NCBI GenBank assembly: GCA_977006965.1
Contig: OZ345358.1
Location: forward strand, 2,790,001-2,854,000
From: Phymatolithon calcareum
Lineage: Eukaryota > Rhodophyta > Florideophyceae > Hapalidiales
Direction of reading: 5' to 3'
DNA: 64,000 bases
Notes under the pieces: model-generated
Told to the model about the DNA's origin: nothing
The model's database searches: none
What the model saw: only the letters and a program-made list of their open reading frames with translations
Part shown: positions 45,755 to 55,613 of the stretch, in pieces
Layout of the letters: the number at the start of each line of letters is the position of its first letter
How positions within the stretch are numbered: position 1 is the first letter of the stretch
Position numbers and translations under genes: made by a program

Positions 45755-47818
45755 ATGGACCGCATCGTTCAGGTATTATTCTTGTGTACCCTGGTTTGCC
45801 TTTCGTTTGCCGCTGTATTGAGAAAAAATCGGGGTACATACGAGAAGGATCAGATTCCTCCAGATGAATTAACACTTGGACCCAGGGAGAGCGTTAGAGT
45901 CAGAGAAAAGCTCTCAGGAGCTGTGCCAGACGGAGCTCCGGATCGTCGTGAAGTTGTTCAGGAAAGCTTCACGAAGAACTCTCAAGGCAAAGTCGTGCGG
46001 AGGCGTCATGTTGTAGAAGAATGGTGGGATGGAAGGTGGCATAAGGTAGCACTGCCTGTCGGCCCTCCTTTTGATCTGAATGCAGGGGGAGGAGGTAAAG
46101 GCTCACAGGGAAATAACGTAAACGGTCAAGTGATAAGCTCCTCTCAGACGTCGACAAGCTCTAGTAGCACAAACACGCACTCGTCGACGAGTTCGGGCAA
46201 CGCAAGCAAGAGTGGTGCGTCTGGAAAAGGGAAGAACAGGAAAGTCTTGATCAAGAAAACAAAGGTGAAGCTTACGCAACAGCAAATCAAGCTCAAGAAG
46301 GCAAAGGCTGCGGAAAGAAAAAGGAAGCTTTTGGAATTGCAGAAAAAAAATGCTGTGGCCGCAGCAATCAAACATAAAAGGGCCCTGGCTTTGGCTGAAA
46401 TCAAGCGCAAAAATGCCTTGATTGCAGCCGAAGTGAAACGGAAGAACGCCGTAGCTGCAGCAAGAAGAAAGAAAACTGGACGAAAGAAGACGGCAGCAAC
46501 AGCAACGAGCAAGAGTACGAGCGCTGTTCAGCATGATAAACAGAAGAAGAACGACCAAAAGGCTGCTGGGCAGAAAAAGACTAACACGAAGGCGGAGGTC
46601 GAACGCAAAAAAGCTCTGCTGGCTGCCGAAACCAAACGAAAGAACGCCTTGGCTGCAGAAAGGAAGAAGAAGGCCGAAAGCGAACGCAATACGGCTCTGC
46701 TTGCGGCCGAAACCAAACGAAAGAACGCCTTGGCTGTAGAGAGGAAGAAGAATGCCGAAATCAAACGCAAAAATGCTCTACTGGTTGCCGAAGTCAAACG
46801 TAAGAACGCCCTATCTGCAGAAAGGAAGAAGAAGGCTGAAATGGAACGCAAAAATGATCTTCTAGCTGCCGAAACCAAACGCAAGAACGCAGTAGCTGCG
46901 AAGAGAAGAAAGAAGGCTGAGATCGAACGCAAAAATGCTTTCATTGCAGCCGAAATTGAACAGAAGAAAGCCCTAGCTCAAGAAAAGAAGAGGAATGCCG
47001 AAATGGAACGCAAAAATGCAATTCTAGCTGCCGAAATCAAACGCAAGAACGCATTAGCTGCGGATAGGGCGAAAAAATCGGAAATTGAGCAAAAAAATTA
47101 TCTGCTTGCGGCAGAAGCCGAACACAAGAAAACTTTAGCTCAGGAAAGGAAGAAACAGGCCGAATTCGAACGTAAAAATGCTATTTTAGCTGCAGAAATT
47201 AAGCACATGAACGCAGTGGCTGAAGAAAGGAAGAAGAAGGTCGAAATCGAATTCCAAACGGCACTTCTTGCAGCCGAAATGCAACGTAAGCACTCCGGAG
47301 CCGCAGAAGACAAGAAGAAGGCTGAGGCCGGACGAAAAAACGCTATCCTTGAAGCCATGGCGGCTGAAGGGAGAAGAAAAAAGAATGAGGCCAAGGCTGG
47401 AGCGAATGAAACGCACACTGACAAGAAGAAGAGCAAGTCTGTCAAGAAGGAGAAGCTGACGACAAGCAAGAAAAAGAAACGAGCGATGAGCAAAGCGAAA
47501 CAGGAAGGAGAGAAGAAGGAATCGACTCAGAAGAAACCAAAGACAAAAGCGCAGAAAAGTTTGAAAATCCACCCGGCGTCGTGCAGCTGTATACTGGGAC
47601 CGCCCGGGCGCGGAGTGTGCTATGATTTCGTGAGCAAAGACAGCGACTACTGTATCCAGCGGCGTTGCAAGCAGAGCTACGTTTGCGTTGGACGGTACAC
47701 GGGCCTCACATGCTTGCGACGTGTGACGACGAAGAGGGTGGTGCGGACAGGCGAGCACAAATGTGGGCGCGTTCCCAAGCGGGGCTTCATGTATGTGCCA
47801 TACGCATCTGCATTGTAG
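45755..47818 (+). CDS. Secreted Lys/Ala/Glu-repeat protein (long paralogue)
   Basis: The frame is open from 45662. I prefer the ATG at 45755 (or 45752), which starts a signal peptide (MDRIVQVLFLCTLVCLSFAA), giving 687 residues. Near residue 75 it shares GKVVRRRHVVEEWWDGRWH with the gene at 44053. A Ser/Thr/Gly linker follows, then about ten 27-residue repeats (46592 to about 47400; example ERKNALLAAETKRKNALAAE), predicted to form one very long charged helix. A Lys-rich linker leads to a C-terminal 8-Cys domain (SCSCILGPPGRGVCYDF, RYTGLTCLRRVTTKRVV, ending MYVPYAS). The 81-bp repeats diverge mainly at third positions and conservative residues, so they look selected. A cell-wall or matrix filament tethered by Cys-rich ends is inference. 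Confidence 0.8.
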   Translation: MDRIVQVLFLCTLVCLSFAAVLRKNRGTYEKDQIPPDELTLGPRESVRVREKLSGAVPDGAPDRREVVQESFTKNSQGKVVRRRHVVEEWWDGRWHKVALPVGPPFDLNAGGGGKGSQGNNVNGQVISSSQTSTSSSSTNTHSSTSSGNASKSGASGKGKNRKVLIKKTKVKLTQQQIKLKKAKAAERKRKLLELQKKNAVAAAIKHKRALALAEIKRKNALIAAEVKRKNAVAAARRKKTGRKKTAATATSKSTSAVQHDKQKKNDQKAAGQKKTNTKAEVERKKALLAAETKRKNALAAERKKKAESERNTALLAAETKRKNALAVERKKNAEIKRKNALLVAEVKRKNALSAERKKKAEMERKNDLLAAETKRKNAVAAKRRKKAEIERKNAFIAAEIEQKKALAQEKKRNAEMERKNAILAAEIKRKNALAADRAKKSEIEQKNYLLAAEAEHKKTLAQERKKQAEFERKNAILAAEIKHMNAVAEERKKKVEIEFQTALLAAEMQRKHSGAAEDKKKAEAGRKNAILEAMAAEGRRKKNEAKAGANETHTDKKKSKSVKKEKLTTSKKKKRAMSKAKQEGEKKESTQKKPKTKAQKSLKIHPASCSCILGPPGRGVCYDFVSKDSDYCIQRRCKQSYVCVGRYTGLTCLRRVTTKRVVRTGEHKCGRVPKRGFMYVPYASAL
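46592..47400 (+). repeat. Coding minisatellite: about ten 81-bp (27-residue) units
   Basis: The consensus unit reads roughly AExERKNALLAAExKRKNAL followed by AAERKKK. Each unit has two half-repeats around RKNAL spaced 13-14 residues, so the array probably grew from a half-size unit. The last two units are the most diverged. Confidence 0.85.
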
Positions 47819-47859
47819 GGAGCGCACTATTTTGACGTAGTAATTCTGCAACGAATATT

Positions 47860-49930
47860 TCTTAGAGGGATAGTGCTGTGAAATTAGAGGTCTGCAGACA
47901 ACTTCTTGTCCGAGGATAGTCAGAGGCGCACAATATAGCTGCTATTTCGCCTTGTCTGCATGAGTGACAGCCGCTGTGAGAAGCTCTTTGCAGAAGGTCG
48001 TCGAGAGCAGAGCAGCTTCGAGAGACTACGCACCTTGTGTGCTTCATTGTTAATTCCTAAAATGATAGCAGCAATGCTACGGCACTTTCGTCTTCACACT
48101 ATTATAGTGTTCTCTAGTTCGGATGCTGGTTTTTTTTCCATAACGCATGCTTCGCTTCTTCCTCATCCCGGGAGCGCCCTCTTCACATGTTTTGCTATGG
48201 TTCGAGCCGCAGGAACCTCTGGACAACCAAGAGTCAGTTTTTTCTTCACCTAATTGCATTGCGTGGCACCCGCAACACTTCGCTTCCCGCTTCTCTGCCG
48301 TTCAGGCAGATGTCACCAAGACGGACTCTGGCCATGCAAACCGGATCGCGATCCTTAGGGAGTGATGATTCACAGGCACTCGAATCTGGGTGCCCCAAGT
48401 AGATGGCGTATCGGGCCGCAAGTGATATTGATGGGGTTGGACACGGTGTAGACACGCAATGATGCTGTGGTGTATGGAAGGACATTATCATCGTCGACCC
48501 AGGAGCTCTACAACGGCTCCTTGCGATCTATCCACCTACGCTGTCAACGCAGTATGGTGAACGACTCTTCCACAGATACTGACTAACACTCAACGTACTA
48601 TTAGTCTATTGTCAGTTAATGCCCCCCCTTTGTAGGGTGTGCAATGGCTCGCTCTCGCCCTTATATGGAGCTATAAAATGCAGAGTTGGATGTCACTCAC
48701 TCCAATGTAGACCCAGTATCTATGTGCTGCGGTTAATGAGACATAGGTAAACGCAAGCATCAAGCAGTGAAAACGCCCCATGTCGCACGCCTAACACAAC
48801 ACTGCTGCCACACTTGGGCTTCAAGTCGAGGACGTACAGAATCTTAGCCATCTAGTGGTCGCTCGGTATGCCCCTGTCGATTAGTACCTCGAAGCTAATC
48901 AAACTCACTGGAAAACCTAGCAGTGAGTCTATCAATGATGTCAAGTCAGGGCTCTCGAGGCATACTGTCTTCAAAGCACTCGGTGATTCTCTTGCTATTT
49001 TTCAGACAGCCAAGCACAAGCCGATTATATGCCATTTTAGGACTCCAGCGTCGTACCTTGCCGATATTGCTAATCGCGGTGTACCGTTTCCTTCTTTTGT
49101 TCCTCTCATGATTCTCGACGCACGCTATGTGGACATCGGGACTGCTGACTTTTAACTTGTCCATCCCGATACAACAATGTGCCGTTCACAGGCATGATCT
49201 TGACTTCCGACTGCATTTCCTTGAAGTTGAAGAGCGAGCCTCGATGACGGCACTAACTCTTTGTTTCGTTCTTTCTTTTGATGCAGGATTTCTGAGCTAC
49301 ACGTCTTGTTACTCAACATCTAGGGGGCTTCTAAGATGTTTCTGGACAGGATTCATTCTAGGTATTCGCGTATCTGTTCCCCGCGAGTACTGTGGCACAT
49401 CACTAAACGGCGACATCCATGTCACTTCGCGGAACATTTCCGTTTCGGATCGAGCTGTACCTACCTTCATGTGCTCACGTTCACCTTGACGAGCTTTTCC
49501 GGTCCCTCGCAGCCCAGCGTCCCGCTCGTGTTTGCGTTTCGTCTACTCTGATTACCACCTTTCGGTTTTTCTTTATCATAATTTTTGCCGCCTTTCAGGC
49601 TCCCCATGATTCTCTCTTTCGACGTGTCAGTCCTCCACTCTCTTTTTAGTCTTTCTATCTGTTTTTATTCTTTCTTTGCTCTTTCGCACCCCTTGCGAAG
49701 TCGGTTTTGTGCTTGACTTCGCTGTGTTAGATACACGCCCATCCCGAGCTGTTTGCTTGTCATGCACCCTTGCACACTTGATAGGAGCAATGATTGCCCG
49801 ATTGACCATGACTCAATATGCAAAGCCCGGCCAGCTGGAATCAACGCCACGGTTGGTCATCTAAATCTACGCAGAGTGGACGTGCCTCATGAAAACGCCA
49901 GACTATTTCGGATGGCGCTAAAACGATTGT
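47860..49930. other. 2 kb without a recognisable gene
   Basis: A 95-codon plus ORF (48868-49155) reads smoothly (TPASYLADIANRGVPFPSF) but shows no family, and 49127-49489 is unremarkable. Neither can be supported as a gene. Confidence 0.35.
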
Positions 49931-50638
49931 CTATATATTCGACAAGCCACCTGGTCAGGTGCTAAAATTGACTCGGGGGCGCGCGGTAAGGCGGCCAAGG
50001 GAAGGTCCAAGGTTCGCGTCCAGGGTTCGAGTCCCGCGTGTGCGACTATTTCCAATGAAGATTTCTAACGCAGTTTTTTCTCCTAATTTCTCACGTGTTA
50101 CACGTGTGTCGGGGGTGGTTTTTCGCATTGCACAAGGGGGTCCAGCCGATGTGCAGCAGCGCACATGTACAAGTTCAAGGCCGTCGTGGATCACCACAGC
50201 CGGAGACGAGGAAAAGCAGTGGCTCCTGATCGATCGCGGAGTCCCCCGGGGCTTTCCCTTGAGTCCATGTCTTTACAACATGTTCATGGACACTTTTGCA
50301 ATGAGAGTCGCCGGACTGTCTCCGCGCTTATCAACCTACCAGGCAATACTGTTCGCAGACGACGTACAGCTACAAGCTAAAAACTCGGATGGCATGCAGT
50401 GGCTGCTAGATGCGGCGACAAGCTGGGCAAGAGAGAATGGCATGTCGTGGAACACCAAAAAATGGAAAAAGCGAAGTTCTAATATACCCAGGCCTGTTCC
50501 AGCGAAAATTCAGACTTGCAGGGTCCGAGCTCCACGAAACCCGCCGACTGGAATACCTGGGTACAACGATCGACAATACAGGCGTAACCGACCACGCCAC
50601 CCTGAAACGCCTTTCTAAAGCGAAAGGTATACTCCTCG

Positions 50639-51329
50639 TGTCGCAGATTCGATCCTGCGAGAAGTACATATCATCTGTCATCGATCGTCAGCCAGGCAGA
50701 CAGTGCTCCCTCGACATATGAACCGTTCATCCATCGGTTATATGTGCGCAGCCTGGCACACCCTCATCGAGCCAGTCAACGGTCAAGCAACGATCACCCG
50801 TGATTGACGTTCAAGACGAGAAGACAATCAATATTGTCGGTTGCGTACCGACAATAGCCTACAGAAGACCTAACCGAAACAAGAGGTCACTGTGCAGAAC
50901 ACCGAGCACAGCTCTCGAGACTATCCGCAAATCTTACGCTACATTGCTAGCACCTAACGGCACGCATACGTTGCGAACCGAAACATCTCGATTAGCGTGC
51001 GGTTAACTGTCTGCAATATACGACAGTCTAAGCCAAATCAGTCTCGAGCTCCCCCCTGTAGATGGATACTATATAAGCTAGAATAGTTTCCCATCTCATT
51101 AAACTCGGCAAGTCGGAATCAAGTAAAAGTACACACATCCTACTTCACACACCGTCTCCCCCCGTAACTGAGTACGCCTGGGAGGCTCCACCCGCTCAAT
51201 AAGCAGTTCACGCGTACGGCCCGCACTACCATTGTGCTGCCACGCGCCGGTTCTGCGAGCGAGGCACCGGGAATAATCGTCCTGAGGTGCCCGACCTGTT
51301 CTACCTCGTTTGGTAGAGTATTCTCGACA
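50639..51329. mobile_element. Solo LTR 1, 691 bp
   Basis: Starts TGTCG and ends CGACA (TG...CA rule) with a perfect 5-bp target duplication CCTCG at 50634-50638 and 51330-51334. A TATA-like ACTATATAAGC lies at about 51069-51079, followed by ATTAAA. It has no coding capacity. It interrupts LINE-B between KGIL and LALRDIG. Confidence 0.88.
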
Positions 51330-51545
51330 CCTCGCCCTCCGGGACATTGGCGTCAGAGCTAAAGGACTGACGACAACAAAATGCATATCCATATATAAGG
51401 CCCTGATCCAATGCCGATGGAAATACGCACTGCACCTGACGCCGTGGTCGAAGTCCATTCAAGCGCATGTGGATCAAGTAGAAGGACTGTTCTACTCTCT
51501 ATTATTTGGCCATTTTGCTAAGCGGAATAATAATCGAATGCGAAC

Positions 51546-51988
51546 TGTAGTATAGTGGAGGGGCGCTGACCTGGACTGTAAACAGGCGAGCAATGTGCGG
51601 TAGCGCATGGCAGAGCGAGCACGATAGATCCCCGAAGTCCAGCAAAGAGCGGTGACGCGAACGGAGAAGAACGGAAAAGAAACACAGGAGAACAGATGAG
51701 TAAGGGTATCAGATGAGATTAAGCGGTACAACGACGCTAGCGCCGAGGGAAGCAGACCAAGGGATCCATCTAGGGAACCATTATAGATGCGGGCACGAAG
51801 ACTTCTAGCCAAGGGTGCTTGCCCCCTTTACTGTAGAGGGTCGTCGAACGTGGCATAAGTAGCACGACGACGTCGCAGAGCAACACAAAGAAGCTAATTA
51901 TCCTATCGTGAAGTTAATTGTAATTACCGAAGATAGCACGTACCTGGTCGACGCTGTAAGCCCCAACGGAACGATTCACAATACTACA
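51546..51988. mobile_element. Solo LTR 2, 443 bp, different family
   Basis: Starts TGTAGTAT and ends ATACTACA (8-bp inverted ends), with a perfect 5-bp target duplication CGAAC at 51541-51545 and 51989-51993. It is unrelated in sequence to solo LTR 1. It interrupts LINE-B inside the RMRTLC codons. Confidence 0.88.
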
Positions 51989-53449
51989 CGAACGCTATGC
52001 AGAACCACACCACCAGAGCTGAGTCGCAAGATATTAGGAGAGCACTTTGCGTTGCGACTTCTGCATGCAAAACGGAACCTGGAGAGAAGCAAGGACTCCG
52101 AGGGCAAGGATGAGGACCTAGCACAGGCACAGAGGGATATTCGATACCTCGAAGAGCACGAACTGCTGAATGTCCCAGCTAAGAGGACCGTGGAAGGAAA
52201 GGTCACACACAAGAAGGAGAAACTGCGAACCTATTGCGCATGGAGCCAAAAAACGCAAAATCGCCGTGGATATGAACGAGAATCCAAAACCCGTAGTCCA
52301 AATTAAGTCGAGAAAACACAGACTTTGGGCAGTTAAATGGTTTTTCGGCCGCTTCCCTCGGCGAAACCCGTCGGCATATATCGAAAGCTACAACGAACTA
52401 GCAGCGATGCTGTTGGAAACTCTCCAGTGCAACCTAACGCAACCCAAGATGAATGAGGGAACAGAAGAGGAAGTGAAACAAGCGATGGACAAACTAATGA
52501 CGCTAGAAAGTGAGATGAAAGAGGAGATGATCGTTTGATGATGGAGGCGATATGCTGCAGTCTTCCCTGGAAGGCTTGCAGCGCAATGCGAAGCTGCTCT
52601 GGTGTCGGCGTGCGCCGGCGTTGAGGGCTTCTAAAATAAAAAACGTACAATTTCCCCCTGTAAAGTTGAAAAGTGTCCAACATTTCTGGCCGTCCACTTG
52701 GACTCGCGATACGTGGAACCATACCGGTTGCTGCGGGTGGAATCGCCCAGTAACGGGGAGCGGTAGGCAGAGAAGAAGCATGCTTTAAATTAGCTAGCAA
52801 GATTAACGACCTGCTGTAATCTAAATAGAATGTAATTAAAAAAACAAAGCACTGCTTCGAGAGCCTCTTTGGGCGAGAACAGATCCATACACACACATGT
52901 TTGACAAGAAAACACTTGAATGACTCAAATTCGTGGTTGCCAGCTCAGGTATACGCTTCCGATAGGTTTTCTCCTCTCGTTAGCATGTGGTCGAGGATCG
53001 ACTTTCTGTTTTTGACGCAATGATCAGCCGAGGAAAACCTTTTCGGGGCTCAATCCTTTGCTACTCGGGAGGCACGATTGTACAATTGTGAAAGGGAAGC
53101 TCCAAGAATTAACTTCTTGAACAAGGGCTGATGATTTTCCTAGACGCTTCGCAATCGAGCAGTCAGTGTGAGGAAAGACTGCTTTAACAGGAAGCAGACG
53201 CACTGGCAGGAGCAACGCAGAAGCCTTCGTGACACCTATGAGAGGATACGTTGCGCGGAGCAAACAGCAGAGGAGCGAGCACGGCGGCGGAAGTGGAGAA
53301 GACGTGCAACACCGAACAAGAAGTCGGTTTCCAGAGAATACCTAAAATAGCAGCGGTATGCCGCTTCCGGCAGAGCGTCTATAGAGACGATGTCAACGCC
53401 CTTTCTTTCTTTCTTTCTTTCTTTATTGCAGATGACGTCAATTTTTAAG

Positions 53450-54603
53450 TTAACGCCTAAACTTGCTCTCGAGCAAGTTCTCTTCGTTCAAATATTGGAT
53501 TATCGCTACGGGTTTCTCTCTGCACAGATCTTCTACCGTTTTGCTACGAACTCTGCCGATGAATTTCCGTCGACTAACAGCCCGACCCGAACAATGTAGG
53601 ATCATATGTTCCACAGTTTCCTTCACACCATACGGGCATTTCTTGCACATTGGGTCGTGAGGACGTGGCTCATTCTCGTTGTGTCCATGGTGAAAGCTGG
53701 CGACGATTGGACAGCAATTAGTTATGAGCTGGTGGAGTATTACCTCAGCCCGTCTATGTGAGATGTGTAGGTCTTCCGGGAGTGTCGGGATGGTAACTGA
53801 TTTGCTTCTACAAGGCGGTTTGATAATGGATCGTGCCGCTTCCGTAGTGAGAGGTACCGCTTGATGTGATAGCAGGCTTGATTCCGAGATTCCCCGGCGC
53901 GTGAGCTCATCAGCAGCCTCATTTTTCGGGACTCCGCAGTGACTCGGTATCCAAATGCCTTCTATGTGAATCTCCTGTGCCATGATTTGTTCCATAAGAT
54001 TCCATAGTTTCCGAACCATCTCTCCAAACATCCGCGGCTGGCCGTTGAGTGCGTCTATGAAGCTCTTGCTGTCAGTGAACCATCGGATAGTGCTGCCGCG
54101 CGATATCGGTAGACTGGATGCTGCCTGAAATGCGTGTACGGCCGCAAAAGCCTCGGCGTCGAATGAGGAGCCAATGGCCCCAGCGGACAGCCCTTCTTCC
54201 AGTATCGCTTCTTCTCCGCGCAGCACCAAAACGCCCGCACCACCGACCTGCGGTGGGATTGTACGGTACATGTCGAGTGTGTCATCATCTTCATCGCATA
54301 GGATAACGCGCGCGGCTTCGGGGCCGTCGGGTTCGTTTCGTAGGCATGCTCGTCCCCGTCGTCGTAGACCAAGAGGACATCCGGCGGCTTGCCGTGTCGA
54401 GCTTCAAACCGTTTCGCTGCGTCGTGGTTCTGATGTTCGGTAGAGTTGAATTTCTTCAAGGTCACGGTGTACCAACCTTCGTCCCATTTTACGGAGACGC
54501 GTTCTCCATGATTCAGATCCCAGAAATGAGCTTGCGGTGTTTCTCCCACACTTCCACCTGTCCATATTTCGATATCCGCTGTTCTCACTGCATTACGCTC
54601 CAA
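53450..54603 (-). pseudogene. LINE-E ORF2 C terminus: RNase H domain plus CCHC-like finger
   Basis: Read on the minus strand it starts ADIEIWTGGSVGE, then continues after the insertion as GGAGVLVLRGEEAILEEG. The catalytic Glu is in FDAEAFAAVHAF, Asp in WFTDSKSFIDAL, and the last Asp in KNEAADELTRRG. The first catalytic Asp (WTDGS in active enzymes) is Gly here. A C-terminal finger follows (MCKKCPYGVKETVEHMILHC), typical of I/Tad/R1-like LINEs. RNase H removes the RNA template after reverse transcription. A related relic lies at 29560-29800. Confidence 0.85.
54256..54539 (-). mobile_element. 275-bp insert with Tudor-like coding motif in the RNase H domain
   Basis: Bounded by a 9-bp near-repeat, CCTGCGGTG (54247-54255) and CTTGCGGTG (54531-54539). 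Removing insert and one repeat rejoins the RNase H reading frame (SVGETPQ-VGGAGVL). On the minus strand the insert encodes GERVSVKWDEGWYTVTLKKF and then DVLLVYDDGDEHAYETN, which resembles Tudor/agenet-type methyl-lysine reader folds (V-WD-GWY...VYDDGDE). No inverted ends or poly-A are evident, so the mechanism is open. Confidence 0.6.
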
Positions 54604-55613
54604 AATAAAGGCTTCTGTGGCGGCGCGCTTCTCCTCCGGTTCATCCTTCGCGGAAAGAGACGTTATGAAGGTCGTAAACCTGTTGCTTGAGCGATCCTTT
54701 CCGATTGGCGAGTGGAATCCCCTGCGTGGTAGAGCGAGGATCCCATTCTCGGCCAGATAATAGGCGCTTGATTCCCGTCATGACCCTACGTTGCGTCTTG
54801 GTTTGAGCTCGCGTGAGTGGGTTGCACGAGCCACTGGAGCCCCCGGTTCGAGTCGAAGTGCTTTCTCCATAACAAGAGTAGCATCCATCTCTCCGATGTC
54901 CCGCAGGCTACGCCCTTAATCAATAGGGACTTACGCGAATACCGCGCCACGTGCCAGGCGCGGTTACGACATGCTATCGGATCAGATGTCAAAAGAGCTC
55001 GGTGCACTGATCACCGAGCTGCAAAATGTGGCGCAATGAGCACACAATGACGCCTCCCTACTGGGGGTCGTCTACGGCGAACAATGCAGGAGTTCTGCAA
55101 TTTAGATGGGATATCCTGAGATCCTAAGTTTTTCCGCCCGCCCCTCTGGCGGTGCGTTTTCGTAAGCTACACAAAGGTAGGTAGCAACTGAGGAAGCCTT
55201 GCCCATATCTTCGGAAGTCTGTGGGGCTTTTAAATAAACTTTGCTCAAAAAAAAGTCAGTGTGAGGAACATAATCGCTTTAATGAAAGAACCTTTGTGGG
55301 TTAGTGGGGTTCTTTAACGCTTACCAGAAGTGGATTACCGACCTTCTCCAACAATCATTCGCAGTAACTGAATCAACCTTTGTAAATGACTTGTTGCCAA
55401 CGGATCTTCGAGCTATAACGACCGCAAACAATTATGGAAGGGTTGCACATCGAATAATCTAATTTGTCGATGATTGCCCTTTTATCATATTATTGTAAAC
55501 GATCATTCCAGAACATAATTGATTATTCGATGTACAAGTGTGCATTATTGCCTGCCGCTACTAAATTTACGTCCTGTTCGGTGGCAATAATATTATGGAT
55601 CGATTTATTGACT

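Larger units (their letters stand above)
50178..52538 (+). pseudogene. LINE-B reverse transcriptase remnant
   Basis: Blocks in order: RT palm (LLIDRGVPRGFPLSPCLYNM; FADD box at about 50355), thumb start (MSWNTKKWKKRS), frameshift, ETRRLEYLGTTIDNTGV, LTR, ALRDIGVRAKGLTTTKCISI and LHLTPWSKSIQAHVDQVEG, LTR, RTTPPELSRKILGEHFALRL and DLAQAQRDIRYLEEHELL, then C-terminal KHRLWAVKWFFGRF and EEVKQAMDKLM. It is the same family type as LINE-A but a clearly different subfamily. Not functional. Confidence 0.8.
50177..52644 (+). mobile_element. LINE-B, 5'-truncated, inside the SINE and hosting two solo LTRs
   Basis: Target duplication GTACAAGTTC (50167-50176) against GTACAATTTC (52645-52654), inside SINE sequence, with an A-rich 3' end (AAAATAAAAAAC). 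The coding part starts in the RT (PSWITTAGDEEKQWLLIDRG, then SPCLYNMFMDTF and the intact active-site box ILFADDVQLQA). Two solo LTRs interrupt it (50639-51329 and 51546-51988). It ends with a basic C-terminal region (KSRKHRLWAVKWFFGRFPRR) that resembles LINE-C at 62580. Removing the LTRs restores the frame at both sites (KGILLALRDIGVRA and NRMRTLCR). A frameshift near 50460 separates two RT frames. Confidence 0.88.
49947..52899 (+). mobile_element. SINE copy 3, split by a LINE insertion
   Basis: Head and core at 49947-50176: CCACCTGGTCAGGTGC, B box GGTTCGAGTCC at 50024-50034, core ACGCAGTTTTTTCTCC. The tail resumes at 52645 (CCTGTAAAGTTGAAAAG, CCACTTGGACTCGCGATA, AAAGCACTGC) and ends in (CA)n. 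The outer target duplication is TTCGACAAG (49938-49946) against TTTGACAAG (52900-52908). The missing middle is exactly where LINE-B entered. Confidence 0.85.
53392..54655 (-). mobile_element. LINE-E fragment with RNase H and C-terminal zinc knuckle
   Basis: Inserted in LINE-D in the opposite orientation. The target duplication is AGAGACGAT (53383-53391) against AGAGACGTT (54656-54664), 8 of 9. The 3' tail is (AAAG)n. It contains only the RNase H domain and C terminus, and is itself interrupted at 54256-54539. Confidence 0.75.
53176..55254 (+). mobile_element. LINE-D, 5'-truncated, hosting antisense LINE-E
   Basis: Perfect 14-bp target duplication GTCAGTGTGAGGAA (53162-53175 and 55255-55268). 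The 3' end is GCTTTTAAATAAACTTTGCTC followed by A(8); the same tail in reverse occurs at 63957-64000. The left part encodes an Arg-rich stretch (RCAEQTAEERARRRKWRRR). The right part has LINRDLREYRATCQARLRH in another frame. LINE-E (53392-54655) sits inside. No RT motif remains, so only the far 3' portion of a LINE was inserted. Confidence 0.85.

Noticed and set aside
46103-47851. Minus-strand ORFs of up to 221 codons (Leu/Phe/Ser-rich) opposite the repeat gene
   Set aside because: They are antisense shadows of the Lys/Ala/Glu codons of the real gene.
49947-50040. A second tRNA gene
   Set aside because: Same SINE head; no acceptor-stem pairing.
51344-51360. A sequence resembling the Met-tRNA primer-binding site (TTGGCGTCAGAGC) just after solo LTR 1, suggesting an LTR retrotransposon interior
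   Set aside because: These bases are LINE-B coding sequence (DIGVRAKGL) aligned with LINE-A (QIGLNVRGL), and the 5-bp duplication closes the LTR before them.
53401-53425. A free-standing (TTTC)n microsatellite
   Set aside because: It is the 3' tail of the antisense LINE-E and is bounded by its target duplication.
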